DNA from: Hanleya hanleyi
Taxonomy: Eukaryota > Mollusca > Polyplacophora > Lepidopleurida > Hanleyidae
Direction of reading: 5' to 3'
Assembly (NCBI GenBank): GCA_036873755.1
Contig: JAVTVY010025102.1
Span: forward strand, 1-64,000
DNA: 64,000 bases
Every line of letters starts with the position of its first letter. Position 1 is the stretch's first letter. Below the pieces are notes generated by a model that worked only from the letters and a program-made list of their open reading frames with translations, was not told the DNA's origin and ran no database searches. A program made the position numbers and the translations under genes. Of the stretch, positions 1 through 10,100 are shown piece after piece.

Positions 1-266
1 AGAAAACAGAATTTATTGTGCATCACAGCCATTGCTGTCAAGTTGGTTGACCGGCAAATTTTGAGCTGTGCATTTTATTTTTCCTGCAGTTTGATTGGAA
101 TTTATTGTAGCTAGATTTGTACCATTGGAGGCGAGTCTGGTTAATAGTATTTTGACCAATCAAGTAAGGCAGATAAATTTATTTCATGGCAGCCATTTTG
201 GAAGTGAGTATTGCGGTTTATTGAATATTTTCATTTGCATTTTTGTGGAGTCCCACAATTCACACC

Positions 267-1379
267 ATGACAGAACTGGTACCAGTAGACGTATCAATGG
301 CACATAATATTGAACAATTCCAGAAGAATCCTTTGATGGAGAATTCTCTTATTAGTGGGGTAGATGTTTCCATTTGCCCTGAGTATGTTTCAGATTTAAT
401 TGAAAAACATGTAGGTGAATTGCGAACTGAGATGGAAAATCACATTCAAAATTTAAGGGGGGAAAGGGAATCTGTTGTTCAGAGTCTCTCTCAGACCTTG
501 ACAGAATGTGTTATCAAAATCGATCAGCTGGTATCTAACCAGGAGGGGATCTCTGAGAGCTTGAGAGAATGTGTACAGAATGTTTGTAAATTGGAGAGCT
601 GGGTGGGAACGGAATTGATAGGGATGGATTCTCACTTGAGGGGGATGGATGATAAATTAGGGGCAGGGTTTACCAACATGGGGGACCAGGTTGGAATGCT
701 GGTGACCATGATGCGTGGCCAGACGTCTACTCCAATGGTTAGAGGGGTGGGGGCTGATGCTAGTTCAGTGCAGACTGATGATGTTAGGCTGTCAATGGGC
801 AACGTTGAGCAGGAAAATTTGTCTGTGGTCAATGTTGCGCAAATGCCGGGGTTGGGGGGTGGGGAATGCAATGCTGGTGAGGGTGCCCAGCATGCACATT
901 ATATGGATGCAGGAGTGGTGGATGCTTGTGAGGGGTCAGGGCATCATCAGAGGGTGGAGCACCCTTCTGTGCCCATCTCTGACCCTTTCGTCCCTTCACA
1001 TAGTAAGGTTGGGGAGGAGCACAAAGGTAGCCATTCCTCTCCATCCATTGATCATTCTGACATTGCTCATGGTCAGGAGGACAAGGGAGATAATTTAATA
1101 GGGTCAAATGTTCCGCAGCCTATCCGGCAACATAAAGCGAGTTCGAGATCACGTCGACTTCTCCGTGATCCTCGAACAGTACGCTGGCGTAGCCGTAGCC
1201 CTTTAACATCACGTGGCCGTAGCCCCTCGGCATCACCTTTCACACGTAGTAGCAGCCGTTCACTTCCGAAAACATTAGTTTTTTCCGGCGATGCCAAAGG
1301 TTGGTCGCCGTTTAAAATTAAATTTGAATTAGAAGCTCAAGATCGGAAGTGGAGCAAGGCAAAATCTCTAAGCGTTTGA
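267..1379 (+). CDS. Gag-like ORF, N-terminal part (frameshifted)
   Basis: The start chosen is the ATG at 267, the first in frame after a non-ATG opening at 243. The product has a heptad-rich, probably coiled-coil segment (about residues 50-140), a low-complexity Gly/His/Ser-rich middle and an Arg/Ser-rich stretch (about 285-345) with RSRSP-like runs. It ends in the opening of a capsid-like domain (FSGDAKGW...FKIKFE). The frame stops at 1379, while the rest of the capsid continues in another frame that overlaps from about 1349. This is either a programmed shift, a mutation or an assembly error. The family (retroelement Gag) is inferred from the capsid, zinc knuckles and protease just downstream. 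Confidence 0.6.
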   Translation: MTELVPVDVSMAHNIEQFQKNPLMENSLISGVDVSICPEYVSDLIEKHVGELRTEMENHIQNLRGERESVVQSLSQTLTECVIKIDQLVSNQEGISESLRECVQNVCKLESWVGTELIGMDSHLRGMDDKLGAGFTNMGDQVGMLVTMMRGQTSTPMVRGVGADASSVQTDDVRLSMGNVEQENLSVVNVAQMPGLGGGECNAGEGAQHAHYMDAGVVDACEGSGHHQRVEHPSVPISDPFVPSHSKVGEEHKGSHSSPSIDHSDIAHGQEDKGDNLIGSNVPQPIRQHKASSRSRRLLRDPRTVRWRSRSPLTSRGRSPSASPFTRSSSRSLPKTLVFSGDAKGWSPFKIKFELEAQDRKWSKAKSLSV

Positions 1380-2476
1380 CTGAGTGCATGCATGGCAAGG
1401 CCATCGAGTATTACTCTTTCCTACCGAAAGCAGTTTGTAATTCTTTTGATGAGCTGTTTGAAGCCTTAGACAAACGGTATGGCGATCTCGAGCCTCCTCA
1501 AGCAATCCGACATCGGTTGCAGTTGGAGGAGCGGGGGGCCGATGACACTTTGGCTGATTTTGCTTATAGGTGTGTTGAGTTAGCTGTGAAGGGGTATCCG
1601 GGGGCTCCACGTGAGTTAGTCGAATCGATAGCTGTGGAGCAATTTTTCAAAGGTTGTCATGAACCACAGGCTATAGTTTTGTTTGCCATGGAGAAAGACC
1701 CCAGAACTATTCAGGATGCGTTGACATGTGTCAACGCCTCACTGTATAATCATCAAGCTTTGAATGTAGCAGAGGTCTGTCTAGTTTCCACAGAACTCGA
1801 GCCTGTGGGAGGGGATTTTTTACGGGAGGGTCGGGGTGAGTCTCCATTGAGACTTGTTACTCCTCCCAAGCTACCGGTAGCCTGTGAAGCCCCTATTAAC
1901 AGAGTTACCTGTTACTCTTGTGGGAAAAATGGGCATAAGAGCTTCCGATGTCCCCAAGTACGATGCCATCTTTGTCGCCGATTAGGGCACATAAGTCGAA
2001 GTTGCCCCGTTCGCACTAATCTTGACGGGTTGGTTACCACAGGAGGACCTGCCTTGTCAGATTGTGCTGGGTCGACTGCTGCCGTTCGAGGCGTTGCCAT
2101 GTCTGGGGCTCGGAAGGGGGCAATGGTAGTTCCGGTCAGGGTCGGGTCCGTTCCAGTGAATGCGAAAGTGGATACTGCTTCTCAGGTAACAGTGATGAGT
2201 CCAGAATTATTTGGAAAGTTAGGGCTTATGGGACTGTCATCCACTCCCATTAAGCTAACTGGTGCATTTCAGGGTACGGCCAGTATGGGAATGTTGGTTC
2301 GACGGGTTCCCCTTTCCATTGCAGGGTTTAACTGTTTTGGAGACATGGTTGTAGCCCCGGTGGTTCAGGATTTGTTACTGGGCTCGGACTTTCTGTCCGC
2401 TTATGGCTGTGTCGTTGACTTTAGGAAGAAGGCCCTGGTTATTGGGAACATGGGGGTTCCTGCAGTAAAATGTTGA
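1349..2476 (+). CDS. Gag C-terminal part with zinc knuckles and aspartic protease
   Basis: This frame has no ATG at its left edge (1349 is GTG) and looks like the continuation of the upstream Gag frame. It encodes the remaining capsid-like helices, then two CCHC zinc knuckles: CYSCGKNGHKSFRC near 1909-1950 and CHLCRRLGHISRSC near 1966-2007. A retropepsin-like domain follows, with the variant active site VDTASQ at about 2167-2184 and the second hallmark LLLGSDFL near 2377-2400. The Thr of the usual D-T/S-G motif is kept, but Gly is replaced by Ala. The ORF ends after the protease without entering an RT. Known family architecture places pol next; its absence here is the odd feature. Confidence 0.65.
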   Translation: MEQGKISKRLTECMHGKAIEYYSFLPKAVCNSFDELFEALDKRYGDLEPPQAIRHRLQLEERGADDTLADFAYRCVELAVKGYPGAPRELVESIAVEQFFKGCHEPQAIVLFAMEKDPRTIQDALTCVNASLYNHQALNVAEVCLVSTELEPVGGDFLREGRGESPLRLVTPPKLPVACEAPINRVTCYSCGKNGHKSFRCPQVRCHLCRRLGHISRSCPVRTNLDGLVTTGGPALSDCAGSTAAVRGVAMSGARKGAMVVPVRVGSVPVNAKVDTASQVTVMSPELFGKLGLMGLSSTPIKLTGAFQGTASMGMLVRRVPLSIAGFNCFGDMVVAPVVQDLLLGSDFLSAYGCVVDFRKKALVIGNMGVPAVKC

Positions 2477-3639
2477 TGCATGATGACCGGTTTGGACAAT
2501 GCTTCAGTTTAGTTCTCTTTTAGCATTGGTAATGTTAGGGGGCAATGCAGATTGGCAGTGGGCAATGGCATGTGGCGCCATCTAGCACACTCTTTTGAGT
2601 TGATTTTGATGTTGGTGATGTCTTTGTATTTTGATATAGGTGATGTGACATTTTGGTTTGATGTTGTGTAGGTTGTTTTTTGGTTGTTGGGGGAAAGATA
2701 AAAAAAAATGATAAAATGTCTGACAAGAAATCTGTGATATGTGTGGATGTTGGATAATGATGTGCTGTGTTGGATAATGGTGTGTTGGTTGATTTGTGAT
2801 GTGTGGACCTATATTTTAGAATGATTATTTTTGGTAGATTGAGTGTTCTGCAGAGTGGTGTGTGTACCTATTTTCGAACGGTGTGTTGGGAGGACATGTG
2901 ATATGTGTTGGAAAAAGGTGCAATGTGTGTTGCAGTGGAGATATGTTCAACTTTTAGGGGGTTAGGAGAATGGTTTGAGTGAAAGTGTAGTGGAAGGGGT
3001 TTGTTGAATGGCGGGTTGGGTAATTTATCTGTGGGTTAACAACCCTCACGGTTGGCCACATCATTCGGCATTGGTTAAATGGAAGTTACTTGGATGCTAA
3101 ATGAGTTTTTGCCGAGGTGTGTGCGAATTGTGATGGATGATTTAACAAGGGGAGAGAATGACGGGGCAATCCATGTTGGAGACACAGGGCCAAAGGAGTT
3201 TGTGGCCACAACTCTGCTTGTGTCTTCTCTATGGAAGCCCCAGTGAGTTATGCACCGGTGTTTGTCATCCCGGTTTAAATTTATTGAATCAGGGTCTGAA
3301 ATAAAAGTCAGACATCAGACAAGCCTTGACCTTGTTTGGTTGAATGCTCACTGTGGAGCATTATGTCTGATCAAATTCGGGGATCATTTTGGATATGTTT
3401 ATTCAGACCCTGGCTAATTGATCATTGGCAATGCGGTAACATCAGCAACGCAGTGCACTTCTGTTCAATGGATTCCGATATTCCTTCTGGTCCTGCAGAT
3501 TCATCCACATGTTGAGTTGACGTGTTAGCGGCACCTTGTGCACGGGTGTTTCACATGCGTTGATTCTTCATGTGTGTGTCTCTGTTGATGCATACAGAGG
3601 ATACTGGTTTCCTGAAGCCTTGAGCTATATGAGTAGTCC
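2477..3639 (+). other. Noncoding interior of the retroelement
   Basis: This is G/T-rich sequence with many TGTGTTGG-like words and no ORF that I can assign. It occupies the position where pol would be expected. No RT, RNase H or integrase motif was seen in any frame. Confidence 0.4.
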
Positions 3640-4110
3640 CACAATGTATGGAGGACTGACAGGCAGTTACTGTTGTTTTAGTCAGACTATGTTCGTTAGC
3701 CAGTCACTCAACTATTGAGAGACTGAGTGTCTTGCAGTTATTGCCCAAGTCAGACTATTCTTGATGGGATATCTGATATAGCCAGTCCCTCTAGTTAGGG
3801 AAGTCTGGCAGTTATTCCTTGATCAGCCTGATTATACATGTAGCCAGTCTTTCAATTTAATAGGGACTGATAGGTTTTCAAACTGAGCAAGCTCTCATCG
3901 AGTGCTGACAGTCTAAAAGTTATTGTCGTTAGTCAAAACTTGATAGACTGTCTGATATAGTCAGTTAGTCAAAACTTTATAGACTGTCTGATTAGTCAGT
4001 CCCTCAATGTAGGAGAGTCTGGCAAGTATTTCCTTAGTCAGTCTGTTTCTTGACAGGCTGTATAGTGTAGCCAGCCTCTCAGTTTAAGAGGGGCTGACAT
4101 TATAAAATTG
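3640..4110 (+). repeat. Degenerate tandem repeat with AGCCAGTC...CTGGCAG words
   Basis: Diverged units recur every roughly 60-80 bp. Each pairs a TAGCCAGTCnCTC word with a later (A/T)GACTG or GTCTGGCAG word, so each unit can also fold on itself. The array lies between the protease ORF and the polypurine tract, as tandem repeats sometimes do in the 3' untranslated region of LTR elements. Confidence 0.55.
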
Positions 4111-4474
4111 AGTGAGCCCTTAATTTATGAGGGGAAGGGGAGGTTGGGGGAAAGGTAGATTCCATAGTGAGTCGGACTGGTACTTAAAGTGGGCCAGTTC
4201 GCTCCAGCTCCTTTGGGTCTTCTTTGGGAAATTAGAGGTCTGTTGAAAAATCGACCTGAGGGTTGGGGTTAGAGATCAGCTTCCATGATCTGGGGTTGGG
4301 TATTTTATTGTCGGACTAATATTAGGTAACTTGTTATTAGGTAATGTCCGGTTTTTAGCCCAGTTCAAAGTAGGGGAAGCTTTAGGTACAGTTCCGTACT
4401 TTTATGGTATGTTTTTTATCCTTGCGAATACTTTGCTGGAGTTTTAGACTGCAGTCGCTGGTACGCCCTTCCTT

Positions 4475-4499
4475 AAAAAGAAAAGAAAAGGGGGAAGAG
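4475..4499 (+). other. Candidate polypurine tract
   Basis: There is an uninterrupted 25-base A/G run directly followed by TGTAGTAAGA, the expected TG start of a 3' LTR. Plus-strand priming at such tracts is established for LTR elements. The assignment is by position and composition only. A second purine-rich stretch at about 4130-4158 is a weaker alternative. Confidence 0.45.
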
Positions 4500-4803
4500 T
4501 GTAGTAAGAATAGGTTTTCTCACATATCACGACGATTAACGAACATTAGGTCAGTGTAGCAGGGGAGACAATTGCTTTAATATTACAAGAGTTGTCTCCT
4601 CTCTCTCTCTCTCTCCCCTTGGTAGAGGGTGCTGATTGCCCTCTAGCCAATGAGAGTAACTCGCGGGCTTCCAAGAGAAGCTAGAGAAGAAACTACCTGG
4701 GGACTGACAAGACCTACTGACGACTTCTCTCACAGTTTTAACCTGCAGGTAGGCCTGTCTTCTATACTGGCTAGTATCTAGGTAGCTGAAGTTACTACAG
4801 TAC
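4500..4803 (+). mobile_element. Candidate 3' LTR
   Basis: The segment starts TGTAGTAAGA right after the polypurine tract and is about 300 bp long if it ends at a CA near 4803. It contains a (CT)n run at about 4598-4616. There is no 5' partner in the window to align it with, so boundaries are uncertain. Confidence 0.3.
4598..4616. repeat. (CT)n microsatellite
   Basis: A short CT dinucleotide run inside the candidate LTR. Confidence 0.85.
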
Positions 4804-4871
4804 ACGTAAAATCATGTTGAGGTGTGCTCTTGTGATTTTCATAGTTCATATAAATGTTAACCATGTGACTG

Positions 4872-5825
4872 CAGGGCATGAAATGTTTTATTTTTTCCAC
4901 CTGTCTCATGGGACAGGTAATTTTTTTTTCCACCTGTCTCCTCTATTTTCTACCTGTACACAATAATTATATATATATATATATGCGAATAGTGATGAAA
5001 TTATTCTATATGTTCACGTCTTGTACTAACTTGTATTTGACTTGCTGTAACTGTTTCTAAATAAAATATTAACACAAAGAGAAGTTGTCATGTTGTAAAT
5101 GGTTTCATGAGCCCTCACATTTTCCACACGAAGTGACTCGCACCCTATAACAAATCTGTTCGTTTTGCTGGCCTGTTTGTAGGTTTTACAATATGTGCAA
5201 AACATTTGCCTTGTTGTTTCGTCGAATGTCAGCCATTCATGCTCAAGTTTCCATTTAGTGTTAAATTTGAACACTCGTTTCCTTTTTGCCGGCGTCGGAG
5301 ACGCTTCTATCGGCTCGTCTGTTGTACTTGAAATGCCCTCGCCAGCTTGCGATGCAGTCTCGTCTTCTTGATTGGGCTGTAAAGCATCACCCGCGTTTGT
5401 ACGAGTTAGAAAACGCTCCATTTTGATCTATTGCATTCAAAACCAAAGACAATGGCGGACGTCTGACAGACGGCAGTAACCTATGGCAACGGTATGACCG
5501 CATTACTCGCGCATGCGTGTTTCATGCAAGTTGCTGTGGGCAGACACGATTGCACACTGAATTGTGTACGCCCGAGCCTTTTAAGCATGCGCAGTTGCGA
5601 AAACTGTTCAGAATCGGGGACACCCGTGCACGTTCAATCAAATTGGCCCTTTTCGTGGCGGACATTGACAAACGATGGCGAAAGTGAGCTAGTACGCGGA
5701 CAATATTTCTGTTTTATTGACCGAATCTCTACCTGTCGCATGCGACAGTCATTTATTTTTTTTACCTGTCGCACATAAATACTACCTGTCATCGACAGGT
5801 GGACACCCGAACATTTCGCGCCCTG
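4872..5825 (-). mobile_element. hAT-like DNA transposon, 954 bp, deletion derivative
   Basis: The left end reads CAGGGCATGAAATGTT and the reverse complement of the right end reads CAGGGCGCGAAATGTT, 14 of 16 matching and of the CAGGG type usual for hAT elements. Both ends continue into a CCACCTGTC word and nested ACCTGTC/GACAGGT hairpins. The direct repeat GACTG flanks the element (4867-4871 and 5826-5830). The interior holds one minus-strand zinc-finger ORF and no room for a full transposase, so it is a non-autonomous remnant. A related uninterrupted sequence at 6075-6101 looks like the empty site. Confidence 0.75.
5026..5421 (-). CDS. TTF/BED-like zinc-finger N-terminal fragment of a hAT transposase
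   Basis: The ATG is at 5421. After an acidic, low-complexity N-terminus and a basic PAKRKRVFKF patch comes a domain with the spacing W-x(8)-FD-x(5)-MFCTYCK, then a basic stretch, GC and R-x-EN-x(2)-AH. This pattern is typical of the TTF-type/BED-like fingers at the N-terminus of hAT-related proteins such as ZNF862 relatives (family knowledge). The last 20 or so residues up to 5026 look like read-through of noncoding sequence; a splice donor or deletion point probably lies near 5090-5110. It sits wholly inside the transposon. Function on its own is unknown. Confidence 0.6.
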   Translation of the reverse strand: MERFLTRTNAGDALQPNQEDETASQAGEGISSTTDEPIEASPTPAKRKRVFKFNTKWKLEHEWLTFDETTRQMFCTYCKTYKQASKTNRFVIGCESLRVENVRAHETIYNMTTSLCVNILFRNSYSKSNTS

Positions 5826-7065
5826 GACTGCAAAGAGGTCAAATTTTGGGTCAATGGTCAACTTAAACCATGGTGGTATTTCTCTGTAAAATATTTTGAG
5901 TTGACTTAAACAATCTTGTTGAAAGTTCACAGGTATGTATGTTATCAGTCTTGATCTGGGTAGGTCAATATCATTGTCAGTAAGGGTCAATAGGTCTAAA
6001 CTGAAGGTGACAGTACACAAAAAAGTTTTAGCTATGTTCTAGTGATCTTGACCTCAAAGAATACTAAATATGTTGGCCATTTGACTGCAAAGATGTCAAA
6101 GTTCAACTTCATGATGGCTCTACTGCAGCTAGCTAAATTAGAAAATAATGAATTGATAAGAAACAAAGTAATTTTGGGTAGTCTTTGGTAGGTTAAACCA
6201 AAAAACAAGAAGAACATCAAACATGTCAAAAGAGCAACTTTTCAGCTCCAGCTATTTTAACCATTTTGAAGTTACTTGTGATTCTATGTTTCTATGATAT
6301 GGAAATAGGCTAAAAATTACCCCAATATAATAATCTCTGAAGTTTGTACTACAAATATAATCCTTCATTCATATTGCATATGGGAATACATGTATGTTGT
6401 ATATGAAAGTACATGGATGACATAATGAACATATTGATATATGCTAGAGATAACCAATCACAACATCAAAATTTGTTTGACCATAAACTTATCTGTGATG
6501 GGACGGTAGCAGATTCTGCTCCTCTGTAGTGAACTTTCCTCTGTGTCTGTAGAACTAAGATGGGAGCTGAAACTTCCTGACTGGATTGTTATCTTATTGG
6601 GGTCATTCCAATCCTATTTGAAAGGACCACCCTCTATAAATTAGTCGAATAAAAAATTTGTGTAATATCCTCCTATGGTGTTTGGGAGGATGGACCTAAA
6701 AAGTTGCACTTTATGTTTTCTGACATTTATTTACTTTTTTCCCCCACTAGAAGGTGTCTAAACTTATTTTATTTCACATCAAATATTTATTTCCTAAGTT
6801 TTTGTGGAGGAAAGGAGAAAAGAAATAAAAAAATGGTCGAAAATTCAGTCAAAAATGTCAGTCATGATTATTTCGCTAACTCAACTCACTATCAGTGTCA
6901 ACGGACTGGTATGATATTCTAAATTCCACTCTACCATGTCTACAAGGTCTGGACTTTTTCAGTTGCTTGGTCTGTTTACCACTGACTATCTATAATTTAA
7001 CTTTTAGTTACACTGATATATAATGTGCTGTTGGTTGTATATATCATTATTTTCTCTTTTGTCAG
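5826..7065. other. Intron or intergenic DNA, partly repetitive
   Basis: No exon was recognised. The minus-strand ORFs at 5634-6020 and 6032-6229 are read-through of repeated GACC/TGACCT-rich sequence. The stretch 6075-6101 resembles the site into which the hAT element inserted. The first coding exons of the phosphatase gene were looked for here and to the left without success, so they probably lie outside the window. Confidence 0.4.
6655..6875 (+). repeat. Dispersed repeat family B, diverged copy
   Basis: It shares the ordered words ATTTTATTTCACATCA...TTTTTGTGGAG...AAATAAA...TCGAAAAT with the clearer copy at 35030-35450 and the interrupted copy at 47330-55080. No coding potential. Confidence 0.5.
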
Positions 7066-7129
7066 GTGTATCCTTGTCGGTTTGTCTGGCTGGCACCATT
7101 ACAAACTGCATCAAGCTGGGAGTGGGCAG
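7066..7129 (+). CDS. PLPP4/5: PLPP4/5-like exon with PAP2 motif 1
   Basis: Acceptor TTTTGTCAG precedes 7066 and donor GTGAGA follows 7129. The 64 bases encode a hydrophobic segment, then [10 protein letters not shown], the start of the KxxxxxxRP motif. The exon begins in phase 1 and ends in phase 2; the final AG is completed by the A at 8530. Confidence 0.85.
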
Positions 7130-10100
7130 GTGAGACTGAAACTTCCAGGTGCACAATACCTGTACTAGCCAGCAAGCACTGTCAACCATGCATACGTTGT
7201 TATTGCACCTTTATGTGCATGATGTGAGAGTTCTTGAGATTTGCATTTGTTGGAGCTCAGCAATCTCATGCCATCATACTGTATACCTCCTACTGTCAGA
7301 TTACTGATTCTGATTGCATTGTGGTTAAAACCATGGTGCGTAATTTTTATACACATGACTCGTCCAATCAGCATCACCCATTACTTAACGCAGTGGAGTA
7401 GGCTCAGGCTGTCACAGCTAAACAAGATGTTGTAGCATGTGTTCTTGTCAATTATCTACATGGCAGTGTGACTAACGTCACAGGACCTACGGGATAGGGT
7501 TTGATATGATTTTAGTGTGTACGGGAGACAGTCGTGAGATGACTTGGGGGCCCTCTATCTAGAAATAACCTGAAATCCTCTCAAAATGTTGAGGTTTATA
7601 GGTCACCTAAAGTAGGTCAGCTCAGAACTTGCTGGTAACAGTCCCATAATGCACTCTAATGGTTCTCCTTATTTCGCCGACGAAAGGATTCGGATGGACT
7701 CACTGACTACCGGACAATTTGCGAATGAGAGCCTACTTTGTTGGAATATCTAACTTGTTCATTCATCTATATCCAATTTTTACTTCTCTGGTATACAAAT
7801 ATATATTCATCTTGCTGTATTTATCATGTTGATAAACATGATTGGTAAAGATTTTTCTCTCCAATGCAGTCAGAGGGTGTTTCAACGAAAGTTTAGGAGG
7901 TTATAAACTCCGACATTGGGAGAATGGTGGACAGATACCCTATTTCTTCTAATTATTCAGACGGCAAATATTAACTTCAGGCTACTGTGGAGCGAAATTC
8001 TGCTAACATTTGACAAATTTTACTAGTGATCTTTGCAGTTCTTTGAATAAATAACTTATCCATGCCATAGTATTTAGCCTCAGTTGACATAAAGATGGAT
8101 TTTTTCTGCTTCCATGTCTAAAAATGCTGTTCGAAAAATTTGAAGAAATAGTGTACATGGATTTCTCTTCAAAGCGTTTCGATGAAGATGATTCAAATTC
8201 TGTGCCTATTCTTGCATAATTAGATAACTATTTTTTTACTTGCATTCATACTGATTGTAATTTTCCCTAACCTGTTGATATTGTTGTACAAATGTTCGAT
8301 GTAATTTGTACAACTGCTAGACGTAATTCTAAGTGAAAGAATATAGATCTGTACATTCCCAAACCTGCTTTCAAGTGACAAAACCGCCACTCGAGTGTCA
8401 GAGTGGTCACAATCTTGAGTGTGAATTGCTAGAATCTTAATGCTGGTTTCCCGAAGTTAATCTCCAGAATTGGTTTCAAACATCTATGAGAACGGACATC
8501 TGATTAATATTGTTTGACATGTTTTGTAGACCAAGGCCAGACTTTTATTGGCGTTGTTTCCCCAAAGATGATTATAATGAAAACATGATCTGTAGCGGAG
8601 AGAAGGATGTGGTTATAGAGGGGAGGAAGAGTTTTCCTAGTGGACATTCTGCTTGTAAGTGAATCGATGCATTGAATGCTGAGTCCAAGATTAATGTTTT
8701 ATATCCCTGTCATAAATTTGAGTACCGGTACATTACTTGTAACTAGTTACTTGCTGAAAGTAGAGAGATTATTATTTGAAAGATAAACTCATATTATCGT
8801 CATTGATTTCCCAACGTGCTTTCCAGTCAATTCCATTGTCAAACATTGCTGAGAACAACATCAAATCCCACTCCATCCCGTGAAACATCACGACCATTTA
8901 CATTAAATAGGCATTTTGTCAGGAAAAATTTGAATCTGAAGTATGTAATTCACAATTTAATTGGACATAATTCCTTGACCGTAATTTCACAATTTAATTG
9001 GATTTAATTTCTCGACAGCCCATCTCATTGTTGCATGTTTGTATTTATATTTTCCAGTGTGTTTCTCTAGTTTGACTTTCGTGTTCCTCTACATTGCTGG
9101 AAAGTTACACTGTTTTACTAGTAAAGGTCGAGGTCAGGCCTGGAGACTTTGTTTAGCTGTAGCACCACTGTTGGTTGCCACAATGGTCGCTATCTCACGG
9201 ACTGCAGACTACCATCATCACTGGCAAGGTACAAATGAGCCAATATTAACTCTCTCTAGCTTGTATCACCCTACATATAGCGTAACCACTGGTTAAGGTA
9301 AGATTAGCAGAGATATTAACCCTCTCCATCTCATATTACGGACTGTAGGCTGCTATCATTACTGGCATAATAAGAACATCAGATATGTTAACCCTGCCTG
9401 TCTCATATCATGGACTGCAGGCTATCATCAAGGTGAGATAAGCTGACATTAACCCTGTCTGTCTCATATCACACACCACAGACTCCATGTACCTTCATTA
9501 CTGTCAAAGTAAGATTAACAGAAATATTAACCCTCTCTGTCTCATAATATGGACTGCAGGCTAGCATCAAGGTAAGATTAGCAGACATTAACCCTGTATG
9601 TCTCGTATCACACCCCACCCCACAGACGCCATGTACCACCATTACTGTCAAAGTAAGATTAATAGTAAGAGGTATTAAACCTCATTCAGATCTGTGGGGA
9701 TATGGGGCTTTTTAATGTCCAATTTTTTTTAGTGTATTCCTGCAGATTAAGTTGGGTACCAGCATGACCAGTATCTCAGTTTATATTGTGAATATTACCA
9801 TAAAGTTTATTTGAGTCTCCATATTCAAGGTACCACCATTACATACAGATATATCGCTCAGTCTTTGACACTGCAATCACAATCTCTGGAGACATGTTAT
9901 CGCTCAGTCTTTGACACTGCAATCACAATCTCTGGAGACATGTTATCGCTCAGTCTTTGACACTGCAATCACAATCTCTGGAGACATGTTATCGCTCAGT
10001 CTTTGACACTGCAATCACAATCTCTGGAGACATGTTATTGCTCAGTCTTTGACACTGCAATCACAATCTCTGGAGACATGTTATCGCTCAGTCTTTGACA

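Larger units (their letters stand above)
1..4803 (+). mobile_element. Partial LTR-type retroelement with gag-protease only
   Basis: The stretch holds a gag-like region, a retroviral-type aspartic protease region, about 2 kb without coding potential, a purine-rich tract at 4475-4499 and a TG-starting candidate LTR from 4500. No reverse transcriptase, RNase H or integrase motif was found after the protease stop at 2476. The 5' LTR, if present, lies left of the window. The right limit near 4803 (a CA in a TACTACA context) is a guess. Best reading: a non-autonomous or internally deleted Ty3/Gypsy-like element. Confidence 0.6.

Noticed and set aside
5634..6020. 128-residue minus-strand ORF
   Set aside because: It crosses the right end of the hAT-like element into repetitive flank, so it cannot be one ancestral coding unit.
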